Shown piece after piece: positions 25,570-33,023 of a DNA stretch of 64,000 nucleotides (within the stretch, counting starts at the first letter, position 1; each line of letters begins with the position of its first letter). The notes below the pieces were generated by a model. It saw only the letters and a list, made by a program, of their open reading frames with translations, was not told where the DNA came from and ran no database searches. The position numbers and the translations under genes are program-made. This DNA is from Blautia faecis. Lineage in GTDB: Bacteria; Bacillota; Clostridia; Lachnospirales; Lachnospiraceae. The DNA lies in assembly GCF_020554845.1 (NCBI RefSeq), contig NZ_JAJCIA010000007.1:1-64000 (forward strand). Direction: 5' to 3'.

Positions 25570-27090
25570 ATGGGTTGTACTACAATTTTAGTTGGAAAAA
25601 AGGCGTCTTATGATGGCTCTACTATGATCGCAAGAAATGACGATTCCGGTTCCGGCCATTATATGCCCAAAAAATTTGTGGTGGTTCATCCGGAGGAACA
25701 GCCGCGGAAATATAAATCTGTGATTTCTCATGTGGAAATTGATCTTCCAGATGATCCAATGGGCTATACATCTGTGCCAAATGCAGTAGACGGTGAAGGA
25801 ATCTGGGCAGCAAGCGGTGTAAATGAGGCAAATGTGGGAATGACTGCTACAGAAACGATTACCTCCAATCCCCGGGTACTTGGTGCGGATCCTCTGGTAA
25901 CCTATCAGCCTGCCCAGGACGGTAAAGAGGAAGCAGCCGGTGGAATCGGAGAGGAAGATATTGTATCCATTGTTCTTCCATACATTCACAGCGCCCGCGA
26001 AGGGGTAATCCGTCTCGGAAGTATCCTGGAGAAATACGGAACCTATGAGATGAACGGAATTGCTTTCCAGGATCAGAATGAAATCTGGTGGCTGGAAACC
26101 ATCGGCGGCCATCACTGGATGGCAAGAAAGGTTCCGGATGAGGCGTATGTGGTAATGCCAAATCAGCTTGGAATTGATGAATTTGATTTGGAAAAAGCAT
26201 TGAAGGATCAGGAAAAATATCAGTGCACATGTGAGGAATATGCGGATCTGGAATACATGTGTTCCGCTGACCTGAAAGAATTTATCAGCAAAAATCATCT
26301 GGATCTTTCCATGGATGGTGCATTGAATCCAAGAGATGCGTTCGGAAGCCATGACGATTCCGACCATGTTTATAATACTCCTCGTGCATGGTATATGCTG
26401 AGAACCCTGAATCCGAAGACAAAAATCTGGGATGGCGTAAATGCAGAATTTACTCCATATTCTGATGATCTGCCATGGTGCATGATTCCGGAGAAAAAGA
26501 TTACTGTAGAGGACGTGAAATATGTATTGTCCTCTCATTATCAGGGAACCTCTTATGATCCATACGCTTCCTATGGAGAAAAAGAACAGCGTGGAGCATT
26601 CCGTTCTATCGGTGTGAACCGTACAGATTTCCTGTCTCTGATCCAGATGAGACCAGGCATGGAAAAGGACTGCAATATCCTGGAATGGGTTGCGTTTGCA
26701 TCTAATGCATTTAATGTACTGGTGCCGTTTTATGCCACAATTGATACCACTCCGGACTATTTTTCCAGCACCACCAGAGAAGTAACCACTGACAGTTTCT
26801 ACTGGGTAAGCCGCATGATCGGTGCCATGGCAGATGCTTCTTATAAGAGCTCCATTTTCCATATTGAACGTTATCAGGAGCGTGTAATGTCAAAAGGCCA
26901 CCAGCTGATTGGCAAATATGACGCTCTTCTGGAAAAAGAGTCTGACGCAGCGAAGCGAATGTCCCTTCGCCATCAGGCCAACCAGGAAATTGCGGATATG
27001 GTGAAAAAAGAGGCTTCTGACACACTGAATAAAGTGCTTTATGAGCTGAGTAATCAGATGAAGAATGCTTATTCCAGGTCTGATGCGTAA
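25570..27090 (+). CDS. C69-family dipeptidase (PepD-like)
   Basis: A 506-aa N-terminal-nucleophile hydrolase that splits dipeptides. Residues 1-3 are MGC; in family C69 a near-terminal cysteine, here C3, is exposed by removal of preceding residues and acts as the nucleophile. Other family features are ARNDDSG near 22-28, VNEANVGMTATETI and EIWWLETIGGHHWMARKVP. There is no signal peptide, so it probably acts in the cytosol on imported peptides. The start has AGGAGG 7-8 bases upstream. The gene is monocistronic and ends five bases before a shortened R1 repeat. Confidence 0.93.
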   Translation: MGCTTILVGKKASYDGSTMIARNDDSGSGHYMPKKFVVVHPEEQPRKYKSVISHVEIDLPDDPMGYTSVPNAVDGEGIWAASGVNEANVGMTATETITSNPRVLGADPLVTYQPAQDGKEEAAGGIGEEDIVSIVLPYIHSAREGVIRLGSILEKYGTYEMNGIAFQDQNEIWWLETIGGHHWMARKVPDEAYVVMPNQLGIDEFDLEKALKDQEKYQCTCEEYADLEYMCSADLKEFISKNHLDLSMDGALNPRDAFGSHDDSDHVYNTPRAWYMLRTLNPKTKIWDGVNAEFTPYSDDLPWCMIPEKKITVEDVKYVLSSHYQGTSYDPYASYGEKEQRGAFRSIGVNRTDFLSLIQMRPGMEKDCNILEWVAFASNAFNVLVPFYATIDTTPDYFSSTTREVTTDSFYWVSRMIGAMADASYKSSIFHIERYQERVMSKGHQLIGKYDALLEKESDAAKRMSLRHQANQEIADMVKKEASDTLNKVLYELSNQMKNAYSRSDA

Positions 27091-27094
27091 TGTC

Positions 27095-27117
27095 AGAGCC
27101 TTTTTCAAACACGCTCT
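27095..27117. repeat. Dispersed repeat R1, minimal copy B
   Basis: AGAGCC is joined directly to TTTTTCAAACACGCTCT, so the two terminal parts meet without the internal sequence. It begins five bases after the dipeptidase stop and could act as a weak hairpin. Confidence 0.6.
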
Positions 27118-27209
27118 AGAAACCTGTGGACAAATTTCTTTCAATTTAATATAATAAAGTGCAGAAAGCAGTTACATAGGGAACCGGAATGAAAATTAAG
27201 GAGGCTGGA

Positions 27210-27563
27210 ATGACAATAAAAGAATGTTATGAGAAAGTTGGCTCAGATTACGATGGAGTTCTGAAAAGACTGGGAAGCGAAGCGCTTGTGAAAAGATTTG
27301 CGGTGAAATTTCTTAATGATCCGAGTTTTCAGGAGCTGACAGATGGTCTTGCCGCACAGGATGGAGAGAAAGCATTCCGTGCAGCCCATACCCTGAAGGG
27401 CGTGTGCCTGAATCTTGGATTTACAGAATTGTATAAGGTCAGTGCAGAGCTTACGGAGGTATTAAGAGGAAGAGAAACCGCAGGAAGTGATGAGCTTTAC
27501 GCGCAGGTGAAAGAGCAGTACACGACCTTGACAGATGCTATCAGGGAACTGGCCGGTAATTAA
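27210..27563 (+). CDS. Hpt (histidine phosphotransfer) domain protein
   Basis: A 117-aa single-domain phosphorelay protein. The helix containing AAHTLKGVCLNLGF has H60 followed by LKG, the Hpt phospho-acceptor motif, and the surrounding residues predict a four-helix bundle. No kinase or response regulator is nearby, so it is an orphan that would relay phosphate between unlinked partners. ATG 27210 follows AAGGAGG by 5 bases; an ATG seven codons upstream lies before that ribosome site and is less likely. It is followed by repeats and the azlD scrap. Confidence 0.9.
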   Translation: MTIKECYEKVGSDYDGVLKRLGSEALVKRFAVKFLNDPSFQELTDGLAAQDGEKAFRAAHTLKGVCLNLGFTELYKVSAELTEVLRGRETAGSDELYAQVKEQYTTLTDAIRELAGN

Positions 27564-27601
27564 TGCCTGCTCCTATTCAGCAGATATCATCCCAAGAGAT
27601 A

Positions 27602-27690
27602 TTTTGTGAACTTCGTTTACAGAAAACCCAAGAAGTACGGTGCGAAAACATGGGAAACATGATTTCTGTGCATCGCGAAGAGTGTAACTA
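27602..27690. repeat. Dispersed repeat R2, inverted copy
   Basis: This is the reverse complement of the interior of the R2 copy at 30411-30553. Shared blocks include TTTTGTGAAC, ACAGAAAACCC, CATGATTTCTGTGCATCGCGAAG and GTGTAACT-like ends, with scattered substitutions. It lies between the Hpt gene and the azlD remnant. Confidence 0.75.
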
Positions 27691-27717
27691 TGAAGGAACG
27701 GAAGCGGACCTTATGGG

Positions 27718-27837
27718 CTGCCAGAAGCCATTGCGATTTTGTTTATCGTATTTTTGCATAAGTGGAAAAAGAATACACTGCTTAGTATTGGCGGTGGAAC
27801 GATTTTGTATATGCTGCTGGTGCAGAGGGTGTTTTAG
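27718..27837 (+). pseudogene. azlD: C-terminal remnant of AzlD (branched-chain amino acid export partner)
   Basis: The frame to TAG 27835-27837 reads LPEAIAILFIVFLHKWKKNT, then LLSIGGGTILYMLLVQRVF. This is the last ~39 residues of AzlD-type small membrane proteins, which pair with AzlC. No start codon or upstream azlD/azlC sequence remains. The fragment is bordered by R2 on the left and R1 on the right, which suggests that repeat insertion or recombination removed the rest. Confidence 0.75.
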
Positions 27838-27908
27838 ACTGTGTTTGAAAAAGTATTCCCGCAAATTATGACGCACATCTTGCAGAAAGCCTTTTTCAAA
27901 CACGCGCT
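27836..27908. repeat. Dispersed repeat R1, short complete copy C
   Basis: A 73-bp copy with imperfect inverted ends: AGACTGTGTTTGAAAAA at the left and TTTTTCAAACACGCGCT at the right. The interior has TTCCCGCAAATTATGACGCA and CATCTTGCAGAAAGCC. It overlaps the stop of the azlD remnant. Confidence 0.75.
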
Positions 27909-28080
27909 GAAATTGGCAATACACCAAATCTAACGTATCTAATCAGATATAGCAATATTCTATAACGAACTCAAGGTAAAATGAATTATACAAAATCCTC
28001 TTATCTTGCTATGATATCTTCAGACAAAAAAGAGAGAAAACATTTCTCTGAACGCGATCATACGAATCTGGAGGAAAATC

Positions 28081-29259
28081 ATGGCAAGAGGAATCAATAC
28101 AAAATGTTTACATTTGGAAGAAGAGGAAGGCTGTTGTAACAATTATGGCTCTATCAGTTTTCCGATTTATCAGACAGCAACATATGAGCATCCGGCAGTA
28201 GGCCAGAGCACAGGCTTTGACTACAGCAGACTGCAGAACCCGACCAGAGAGCATCTGGAAAAAATTGTAGCAGCCTTGGAAAACGGAATCGATGCACTGG
28301 CTTTTTCCACTGGAATGGCAGCAATCACTCTGGTAATGGAGCTGTTTAAACCAGGAGACCATCTGATCATAGATGCAGACCTGTACGGCGGAAGCATCCG
28401 GCTTTTTGACAATGTTTCTTCGAAAAACGGGATCCATTTTTCCAGAATCGACTGTTGGAAAGAAAATGTGGAAAGTTATGTAAATGAAAACACAAAAGCA
28501 ATTTATATTGAAACTCCAACCAACCCCATGATGAATGTCACTGATATTGCGGCACTTGCAGAAATTGCAAAAAGACATAATCTCCTTCTCATAGTAGACA
28601 ATACATTTTTATCTCCATATTTCCAGAATCCACTGGAACTGGGAGCGGACATTGTAGTGCACAGCGGAACCAAATTCCTGGGCGGACATAATGATACCTT
28701 GGCAGGATTTCTGGTAACCAACAGAGAGGATATCAGCGAAAAGCTTCGTTTTCTTATTAAAACCACAGGCTCCGGCCTGGCTCCTTTTGACAGCTGGCTG
28801 ATTCTTCGCGGTATCAAAACTCTTGGAATTCGCATGGAGCAGGCACAGAAAAATGCTTTCAAAATTGCAGAATGGCTGAAAACAAAGAGCGCAGTGACCA
28901 GAGTAATCTATCCGGGCTTACCAGAACACCCGGGATATGAGATCATGAAAAAGCAGGCCAGAGGATTTGGCTCCATGCTTACCTTCCAGCTGGAAAGCAA
29001 GGAGTTTGCCCTTTCTGTTCTGGAAAAAGTGCGGATGATCAAGTTTGCAGAAAGTCTTGGCGGTGTGGAGACGTTGATCACATATCCAACTACCCAGACG
29101 CATGCGGATGTGCCGAAGGAGATACGGGAACGCAACGGAATTACAGAGGCAACCCTTCGCCTCTCTGTTGGAATCGAGGATGCCCAGGATCTTCTTGATG
29201 AATTTGAAAAAGTATTTGCAGAAACAGAGGAAGAATTATATGGCGGAAAGAAATCTTGA
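28081..29259 (+). CDS. PLP-dependent trans-sulfuration enzyme (cystathionine gamma-synthase/lyase family)
   Basis: A 392-aa cytosolic enzyme of sulfur amino acid metabolism. The family signature is clear: YSRLQNPTREHLE, FSTGMAAI, the substrate/PLP region DADLYGGS, ETPTNPMM, VDNTF, and the Schiff-base lysine in HSGTKFLGGHND (near 198). Whether it is a cystathionine gamma-synthase, gamma-lyase, O-acetylhomoserine sulfhydrylase or methionine gamma-lyase cannot be settled by eye. It overlaps the next gene, a MalY/PatB-type beta-lyase, by 20 bases, so the pair could convert cysteine-derived cystathionine to homocysteine. RBS TGGAGG precedes ATG. No SAM riboswitch or T-box was recognised upstream. 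Confidence 0.93.
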   Translation: MARGINTKCLHLEEEEGCCNNYGSISFPIYQTATYEHPAVGQSTGFDYSRLQNPTREHLEKIVAALENGIDALAFSTGMAAITLVMELFKPGDHLIIDADLYGGSIRLFDNVSSKNGIHFSRIDCWKENVESYVNENTKAIYIETPTNPMMNVTDIAALAEIAKRHNLLLIVDNTFLSPYFQNPLELGADIVVHSGTKFLGGHNDTLAGFLVTNREDISEKLRFLIKTTGSGLAPFDSWLILRGIKTLGIRMEQAQKNAFKIAEWLKTKSAVTRVIYPGLPEHPGYEIMKKQARGFGSMLTFQLESKEFALSVLEKVRMIKFAESLGGVETLITYPTTQTHADVPKEIRERNGITEATLRLSVGIEDAQDLLDEFEKVFAETEEELYGGKKS

Positions 29260-30436
29260 TTTTGATAAAGTGATTAACAGAAAAAATACCAGATGTCTGA
29301 AATATGATTTTGCAGTAAAAAGGGGAAAACCGGCAGATGTGCTGCCTCTCTGGGTTGCAGACATGGACTTTGAGACCTCTTCTTATATTGAAGATGCGCT
29401 GGTGGCGCGTGCAAAAGAGGGGATTTTCGGATACAGTGAGGTGCAGACCCCTTATTTTGAAATCATTGCAAACTGGATGAAGCTCCACCACAACTGGGAG
29501 ATCCAGGAGGATTGGCTGATCAAAACACCAGGAGTTGTTTTTGCCCTGGCGATGGCGGTAAAAGCATATACGCAGCCGGGAGACAGTGTGCTGATCCAAC
29601 TTCCCGTTTATTATCCTTTTTCAGAGGTTATTCAGGACAATGGCAGAAAAGTAGTGAGCAGCAATCTTTATCAGGGAGAAGACAACCGTTATCACATCGA
29701 TTTTCAGGATTTTGAGAAGAAAATCGTGGAGGAAAATGTAAAACTGTTTTTCCTGTGCAATCCGCACAATCCGGTGGGAAGAGTGTGGAGCGCAGAAGAA
29801 TTGGAAAAAATAGGAGATATCTGCGTAAAGAATGGTGTGACCGTTGTCAGTGATGAAATCCATCAGGATTTTGTTTTTAAGGGAAAGCATCAGGTGTTTG
29901 CCGGCCTGAAAAAGGAGTTTCAGGATATTTCCATTACCTGCACTTCCCCAAGTAAAACTTTCAATCTTGCAAGTATGATGATTTCCAATATTTTTATTCC
30001 CAATCCGGAGCTTCGCCGAAGATTCCGGAAGCAGCTGGATGCGGCAGGAATCAGCCAGCTTGGGGTTCTGGGACTGGTGGCAACAGAGGCCGCTTATTCC
30101 AAGGGAGAAGAGTGGTACCAGGCGATGCATGCTTATGTGGAGGCGAACATCAACTACACAAAAGAGTATGTGGAAAAATATCTGCCTGGGGTAAAGATGA
30201 CAGATCTGGAAGGCACGTATATGGTGTGGCTAGACTTCCGTGAGACAGGCCTGACTGTTGAGGAACTGGAGGATTTGATCCTTAACAAGGCCAGACTTTG
30301 GCTTGACAGTGGAAAGATTTTCGGAAAAGCAGGCGAAGGATTCCAGAGGATTAATGTGGCGTGTCCAAGAGCAACGCTGACGGAGGCGTTGGAGCGGATT
30401 AGAAAAGCGTGTTACTGTTCACTCCGTTCACAGTAA
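29240..30436 (+). CDS. MalY/PatB-family aminotransferase (probable C-S beta-lyase)
   Basis: A 398-aa fold-type I PLP enzyme. Motifs: N-terminal NTRCLKYDF and LPLWVADMDFE as in MalY/PatB, NPHNPVGRVW, SDEIHQDF, and the PLP lysine in TSPSKTFNLAS (near 234). The family cleaves cystathionine to homocysteine, pyruvate and ammonia. ATG 29240, inside the end of the preceding gene, follows GAGGAAG; the frame open upstream is shadow sequence of that gene. Oddly, the last nine residues (YCSLRSQ and neighbours) and the stop codon come from the start of repeat R2, so the natural C-terminus seems to have been replaced by repeat sequence. Confidence 0.92.
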   Translation: MAERNLDFDKVINRKNTRCLKYDFAVKRGKPADVLPLWVADMDFETSSYIEDALVARAKEGIFGYSEVQTPYFEIIANWMKLHHNWEIQEDWLIKTPGVVFALAMAVKAYTQPGDSVLIQLPVYYPFSEVIQDNGRKVVSSNLYQGEDNRYHIDFQDFEKKIVEENVKLFFLCNPHNPVGRVWSAEELEKIGDICVKNGVTVVSDEIHQDFVFKGKHQVFAGLKKEFQDISITCTSPSKTFNLASMMISNIFIPNPELRRRFRKQLDAAGISQLGVLGLVATEAAYSKGEEWYQAMHAYVEANINYTKEYVEKYLPGVKMTDLEGTYMVWLDFRETGLTVEELEDLILNKARLWLDSGKIFGKAGEGFQRINVACPRATLTEALERIRKACYCSLRSQ

Positions 30437-30553
30437 CACGCTTCGCGATGCACAGAAATCATGCTTTGCATGATTTCGCGCCGCAACTCTCGGGTTTTCT
30501 GTGAACTTTGTTCACAAAAAACACCTCGCGGAATGCTACCAGTGAACAGTAAC
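30411..30553. repeat. Dispersed repeat R2, complete 143-bp copy
   Basis: The ends are perfect 12-bp inverted repeats: GTTACTGTTCAC (30411-30422) and GTGAACAGTAAC (30542-30553). The interior holds further palindromes: TGTTCACTCCGTTCACAGTAAC, AATCATG-CTTTG-CATGATT and GTGAACTTTGTTCAC. No ORF of note is inside. It overlaps the 3' end of the aminotransferase gene. It looks like a small non-autonomous (MITE-like) element. Confidence 0.8.
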
Positions 30554-30655
30554 TAGAAAAGCACTTTAAATGGAGATATTTTTACTTTTTGTTGTGTATA
30601 GCGCATAGGAATGGTAAAATAGAAAAAACATTTTGCGCATACACAGGAGAAAACC

Positions 30656-31291
30656 ATGACCAACAAAATCGACCGTGAAGATATGCTGGCGCTGACCAGG
30701 AGGATGAATGTTGCCCGGAGTTCTTTTACAAGGATTGCGGGATGTTATGTGGATAAGGACGGGGACTTTGACGGCAGCTTTAACGTGAATTTTTTAAAGC
30801 TGTCCGCCGCAGAAAAGAAGAAAAACATTGAGCTTGCCAAGGTAGTTCCCTTTGCAGCAACAAATGTAAATCTGAAACGTTATGAATTTGCAGATGCAGA
30901 CAGAAGGCCAGGAACCGTGTGGCAGCTTTTGATGGCAATCCGGGAATGTGGGCTGAAAAACGATGCTCTTATGGACAGCTTCTATGATCTTGTAATGGAG
31001 AATTATAAAAGCAGGAGACCTTATGCAGTTTATATTTTCCACGACAGATATGATATTCCGGCAAAGGCAGCAGATAAGGAGCGGCTGGGGGAATCAGAAG
31101 CTGTTTTTGAATATCTGATCTGTGTAATTTGTCCTCTTGCAGATGAATACGAGCCAGGTGAGCCGGAGTGCGGCTTTCTTTTTCCGGCATATACAGATGG
31201 AGGCGCAGACCTGAACCATGTTGCCGTGTTCCAGAAGGATGCAGACAGACCGCATCTGGAACTGGTGAGGTCGATTTTGCGGGTGAAATAA
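30656..31291 (+). CDS. DUF4317 family protein, short form
   Basis: A 211-aa cytosolic protein of unknown function. The N-terminus, with two R-R-containing helices followed by SFTRIAGCYVD and FNVNFLKLS, resembles DUF4317, which is common in Lachnospiraceae. Family members I recall are nearly twice as long, so this is a short variant or lacks the C-terminal half, though it ends cleanly at a stop (SILRVK). The internal region KSRRPYAVYIFHDRYDIPAK is basic-aromatic. RBS AGGAG stands 7-9 bases before ATG. It is convergent with the HD gene across a long terminator. Confidence 0.75.
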   Translation: MTNKIDREDMLALTRRMNVARSSFTRIAGCYVDKDGDFDGSFNVNFLKLSAAEKKKNIELAKVVPFAATNVNLKRYEFADADRRPGTVWQLLMAIRECGLKNDALMDSFYDLVMENYKSRRPYAVYIFHDRYDIPAKAADKERLGESEAVFEYLICVICPLADEYEPGEPECGFLFPAYTDGGADLNHVAVFQKDADRPHLELVRSILRVK

Positions 31292-31323
31292 TAAAAATTT
31301 AACAGTTGCTTTTGCAAAATATA

Positions 31324-31386
31324 AAAAAGGTACTCTGTTATATTGGTATCAACATAATTGATATTAATATAACAGAGTACCTTTTT
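31324..31386. terminator. Long bidirectional terminator
   Basis: A perfect 21-bp stem runs AAAAAGGTACTCTGTTATAT (31324 on) against its complement ending TACCTTTTT (31386), and further G-T and A-T pairs extend it towards the loop. A-tract and T-tract on the two sides let it serve both convergent genes. Confidence 0.9.
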
Positions 31387-31406
31387 ACATAGTCTGGAGT
31401 TGTACT

Positions 31407-31856
31407 TTATGGGATATTTTCGTATTCCCGTATGATCTCCTTTGCAGCTGCATACTTCGTCCGCCAGTGCTTTAGCTGCATTGGATCCGGCGTGACGGAA
31501 GAAAGCCGCGTTTCATCTGAATTATGGGCGAGATCCGCAATCTTTACCTTACGAGCCAGCGGATTTTCGCAGAGTCTGCGTACATAATCCAGATAATCAT
31601 CGGAAGGATCGTGTGTAAGCAGCTGGACTGCCTCTGTGATCTCTCTTGGAAATTCCGCTTCCAGAGCAGGAAGAGTCAGGGCAGTATCTTCCAGAACGTC
31701 ATGAAGCAGGGCGATACAGGTGGTAGTTTCATCTGTCATTTGTTCTGCAAGATGAACCGGGTGAAGAATATAAGGAACCCCACTCTGGTCATATTGACCT
31801 TCATGTGCTTTATATGCAATTTTTATGGCTTTTATGGTTAAGGGAGTATAGACCAT
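31407..31856 (-). CDS. HD-domain hydrolase, SpoT/Mesh1-like
   Basis: A 149-aa cytosolic protein matching the HD_4 hydrolase half of RelA/SpoT proteins. Visible motifs: AYKAHEGQYDQSGVPYILHP (metal-binding H), LLHDVLEDT (the HD pair near 51-52), and KIADLAHN (final aspartate). There is no synthetase domain, so it may act as a small alarmone or nucleotide pyrophosphohydrolase; that activity is inferred. It starts 3 bases after the stop of the secreted-protein gene and probably shares its transcript. Confidence 0.88.
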   Translation of the reverse strand: MVYTPLTIKAIKIAYKAHEGQYDQSGVPYILHPVHLAEQMTDETTTCIALLHDVLEDTALTLPALEAEFPREITEAVQLLTHDPSDDYLDYVRRLCENPLARKVKIADLAHNSDETRLSSVTPDPMQLKHWRTKYAAAKEIIREYENIP

Positions 31857-31859
31857 AGT

Positions 31860-32582
31860 TTATTCTGCAGGTGCAGCCTCCGTATCTGTATTTAATGGAG
31901 TAAAAGCTGCCAGAATTTCATCTGTTTCTGCGGTGGTATCTGTGGTGTATGATAAAATAATGGAGACAAACTTTCCTCCCTGTTTGCGGGTACAATATTT
32001 CTGAAGAACTTCATAGTCATTGACTGCCACACTTGTTTCCATAACACGGAAATCCTGTCCGGCAATCTGTATATCTGTTACGTCTGAATAAGTATAGCCC
32101 ATCCCGGTAGCATCCAACATCTGCTGTGCAGTCAGAAAATACTGGTCGACAGTCATATTTTCCAGAGAAGCATCCTCAACAACTAAGGAAACATTAGGAA
32201 AACCAGAGATAGAAGAAGCCATCATTTCATAAACGGTTCCTGACAGGGCGTCATCTCCAAGCTCCACGCCGGAAGATTCTTCCAGGGTGGTCTGTCCCTG
32301 CTTCATAACAGACTGAAGCTCTTCCTCTGTATTCATGACTACTGTTTCCGGTGGTGTGAATTTCAGATTCAGCCATTCACTCTGAAAATCAGTGTCTGTG
32401 ATGGTGCCTTTTTCATAAGGGGAATCAGAAGTATCTGTAGCACTCTGTGTATGTGTCTCTTGTTCATTATCTGCTGCATCAGCTGTCTGTGAGGTCTCCT
32501 CCGCCAGTACTGGGACAACAGCACCGGTGCAAAGGGAAAAAGCCAGCACAGCCGGTATTAGTAAGCTCTTTTTTCTTCGCAT
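31860..32582 (-). CDS. Secreted protein of unknown function
   Basis: A 240-aa exported protein. The signal peptide covers residues 1-27 (MRRKKSLLIP start, cleavage after VLA), without a lipobox cysteine at the cleavage site. A low-complexity acidic Thr/Ser linker (about 30-60) follows, then a folded domain of about 165 residues. Its pattern (FTPPETVVMNTEEEL, a central NVSLVVED strand, C-terminal KFVSIILSYTTDT) resembles small beta-rich secreted proteins of Lachnospiraceae that sense or buffer envelope stress; I cannot name a family. AGGAGG precedes ATG. It is the first gene of a unit with the HD hydrolase. Confidence 0.85.
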   Translation of the reverse strand: MRRKKSLLIPAVLAFSLCTGAVVPVLAEETSQTADAADNEQETHTQSATDTSDSPYEKGTITDTDFQSEWLNLKFTPPETVVMNTEEELQSVMKQGQTTLEESSGVELGDDALSGTVYEMMASSISGFPNVSLVVEDASLENMTVDQYFLTAQQMLDATGMGYTYSDVTDIQIAGQDFRVMETSVAVNDYEVLQKYCTRKQGGKFVSIILSYTTDTTAETDEILAAFTPLNTDTEAAPAE

Positions 32583-32655
32583 GAATTCGGTATCCTCCTA
32601 AGATTTATAATGTCAGAAAAGTTTGATGCGTTTGTTGAATAAAGATGGGGATGAA

Positions 32656-32710
32656 ATATCCCACAAATTGTGATGCACATTTTGCAGAAAGCCTTTTTTA
32701 AACATGCTCT
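32656..32710. repeat. Dispersed repeat R1, partial copy D
   Basis: It shares CCCACAAATTGTGATGCACA, TTTTGCAGAAAGCC and the terminal AAACATGCTCT. The left inverted end is missing. It lies 84 bases from an R2 copy. Confidence 0.7.
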
Positions 32711-32793
32711 GATGTCGTGAAACTATTATAGCAAATTCGAAATTACTTTCCTAGTGATAAAAGGTAGAAAAAAACGTGAAAAAATTGTGAAGG

Positions 32794-32891
32794 GTTACTG
32801 TTTCAGGCGAAAATTGCAGAGCGCCTGCGCTGTTACTGTTCATTTCGTTCACAGTAACGCGCTTCGCGGAACGTTACCAGTGAGCAGTAAC
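32794..32891. repeat. Dispersed repeat R2, shortened copy
   Basis: It starts GTTACTGTT and ends GTGAGCAGTAAC, with an internal palindrome GTTACTGTTCA-TTTCG-TTCACAGTAAC and GCGCTTCGCGGAACGTTACC, as in the 30411 copy. It lies in the 440-base gap before the polysaccharide locus; otherwise I see only a possible promoter in that gap. Confidence 0.75.
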
Positions 32892-33023
32892 GCTGCGCTA
32901 CTGTCCTGTTTGGTGATTTGCTGTGGGGAGTTGCGTTTCCTGTCATATTTCGTTATAATAAAAGCCAAAGACTCAAAAACAGATTTTTACCGATTGACAA
33001 CTTATTATACAAGGAGTTTCTAT

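Noticed and set aside
25588-26862. Long 424-codon open frame on the minus strand opposite the dipeptidase
   Set aside because: It has no plausible ribosome site and its product is low-quality, Cys/His/Ile-rich sequence. The plus-strand C69 dipeptidase is well supported, so this is a shadow frame.
27563-27871. 102-codon ORF after the Hpt gene
   Set aside because: It is a frame across R2, the azlD remnant and R1. The azlD-like sequence is in another frame, and no family fits this one.
27909-28080. SAM riboswitch or T-box upstream of the trans-sulfuration gene
   Set aside because: No SAM-I core, T-box sequence or terminator/antiterminator pair was recognised in this 170-base stretch.
32754-33023. 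90-codon N-terminal extension of the CgeB-like glycosyltransferase
   Set aside because: It reads through repeat R2; AAGGAG at 33011 fixes the start at 33024.
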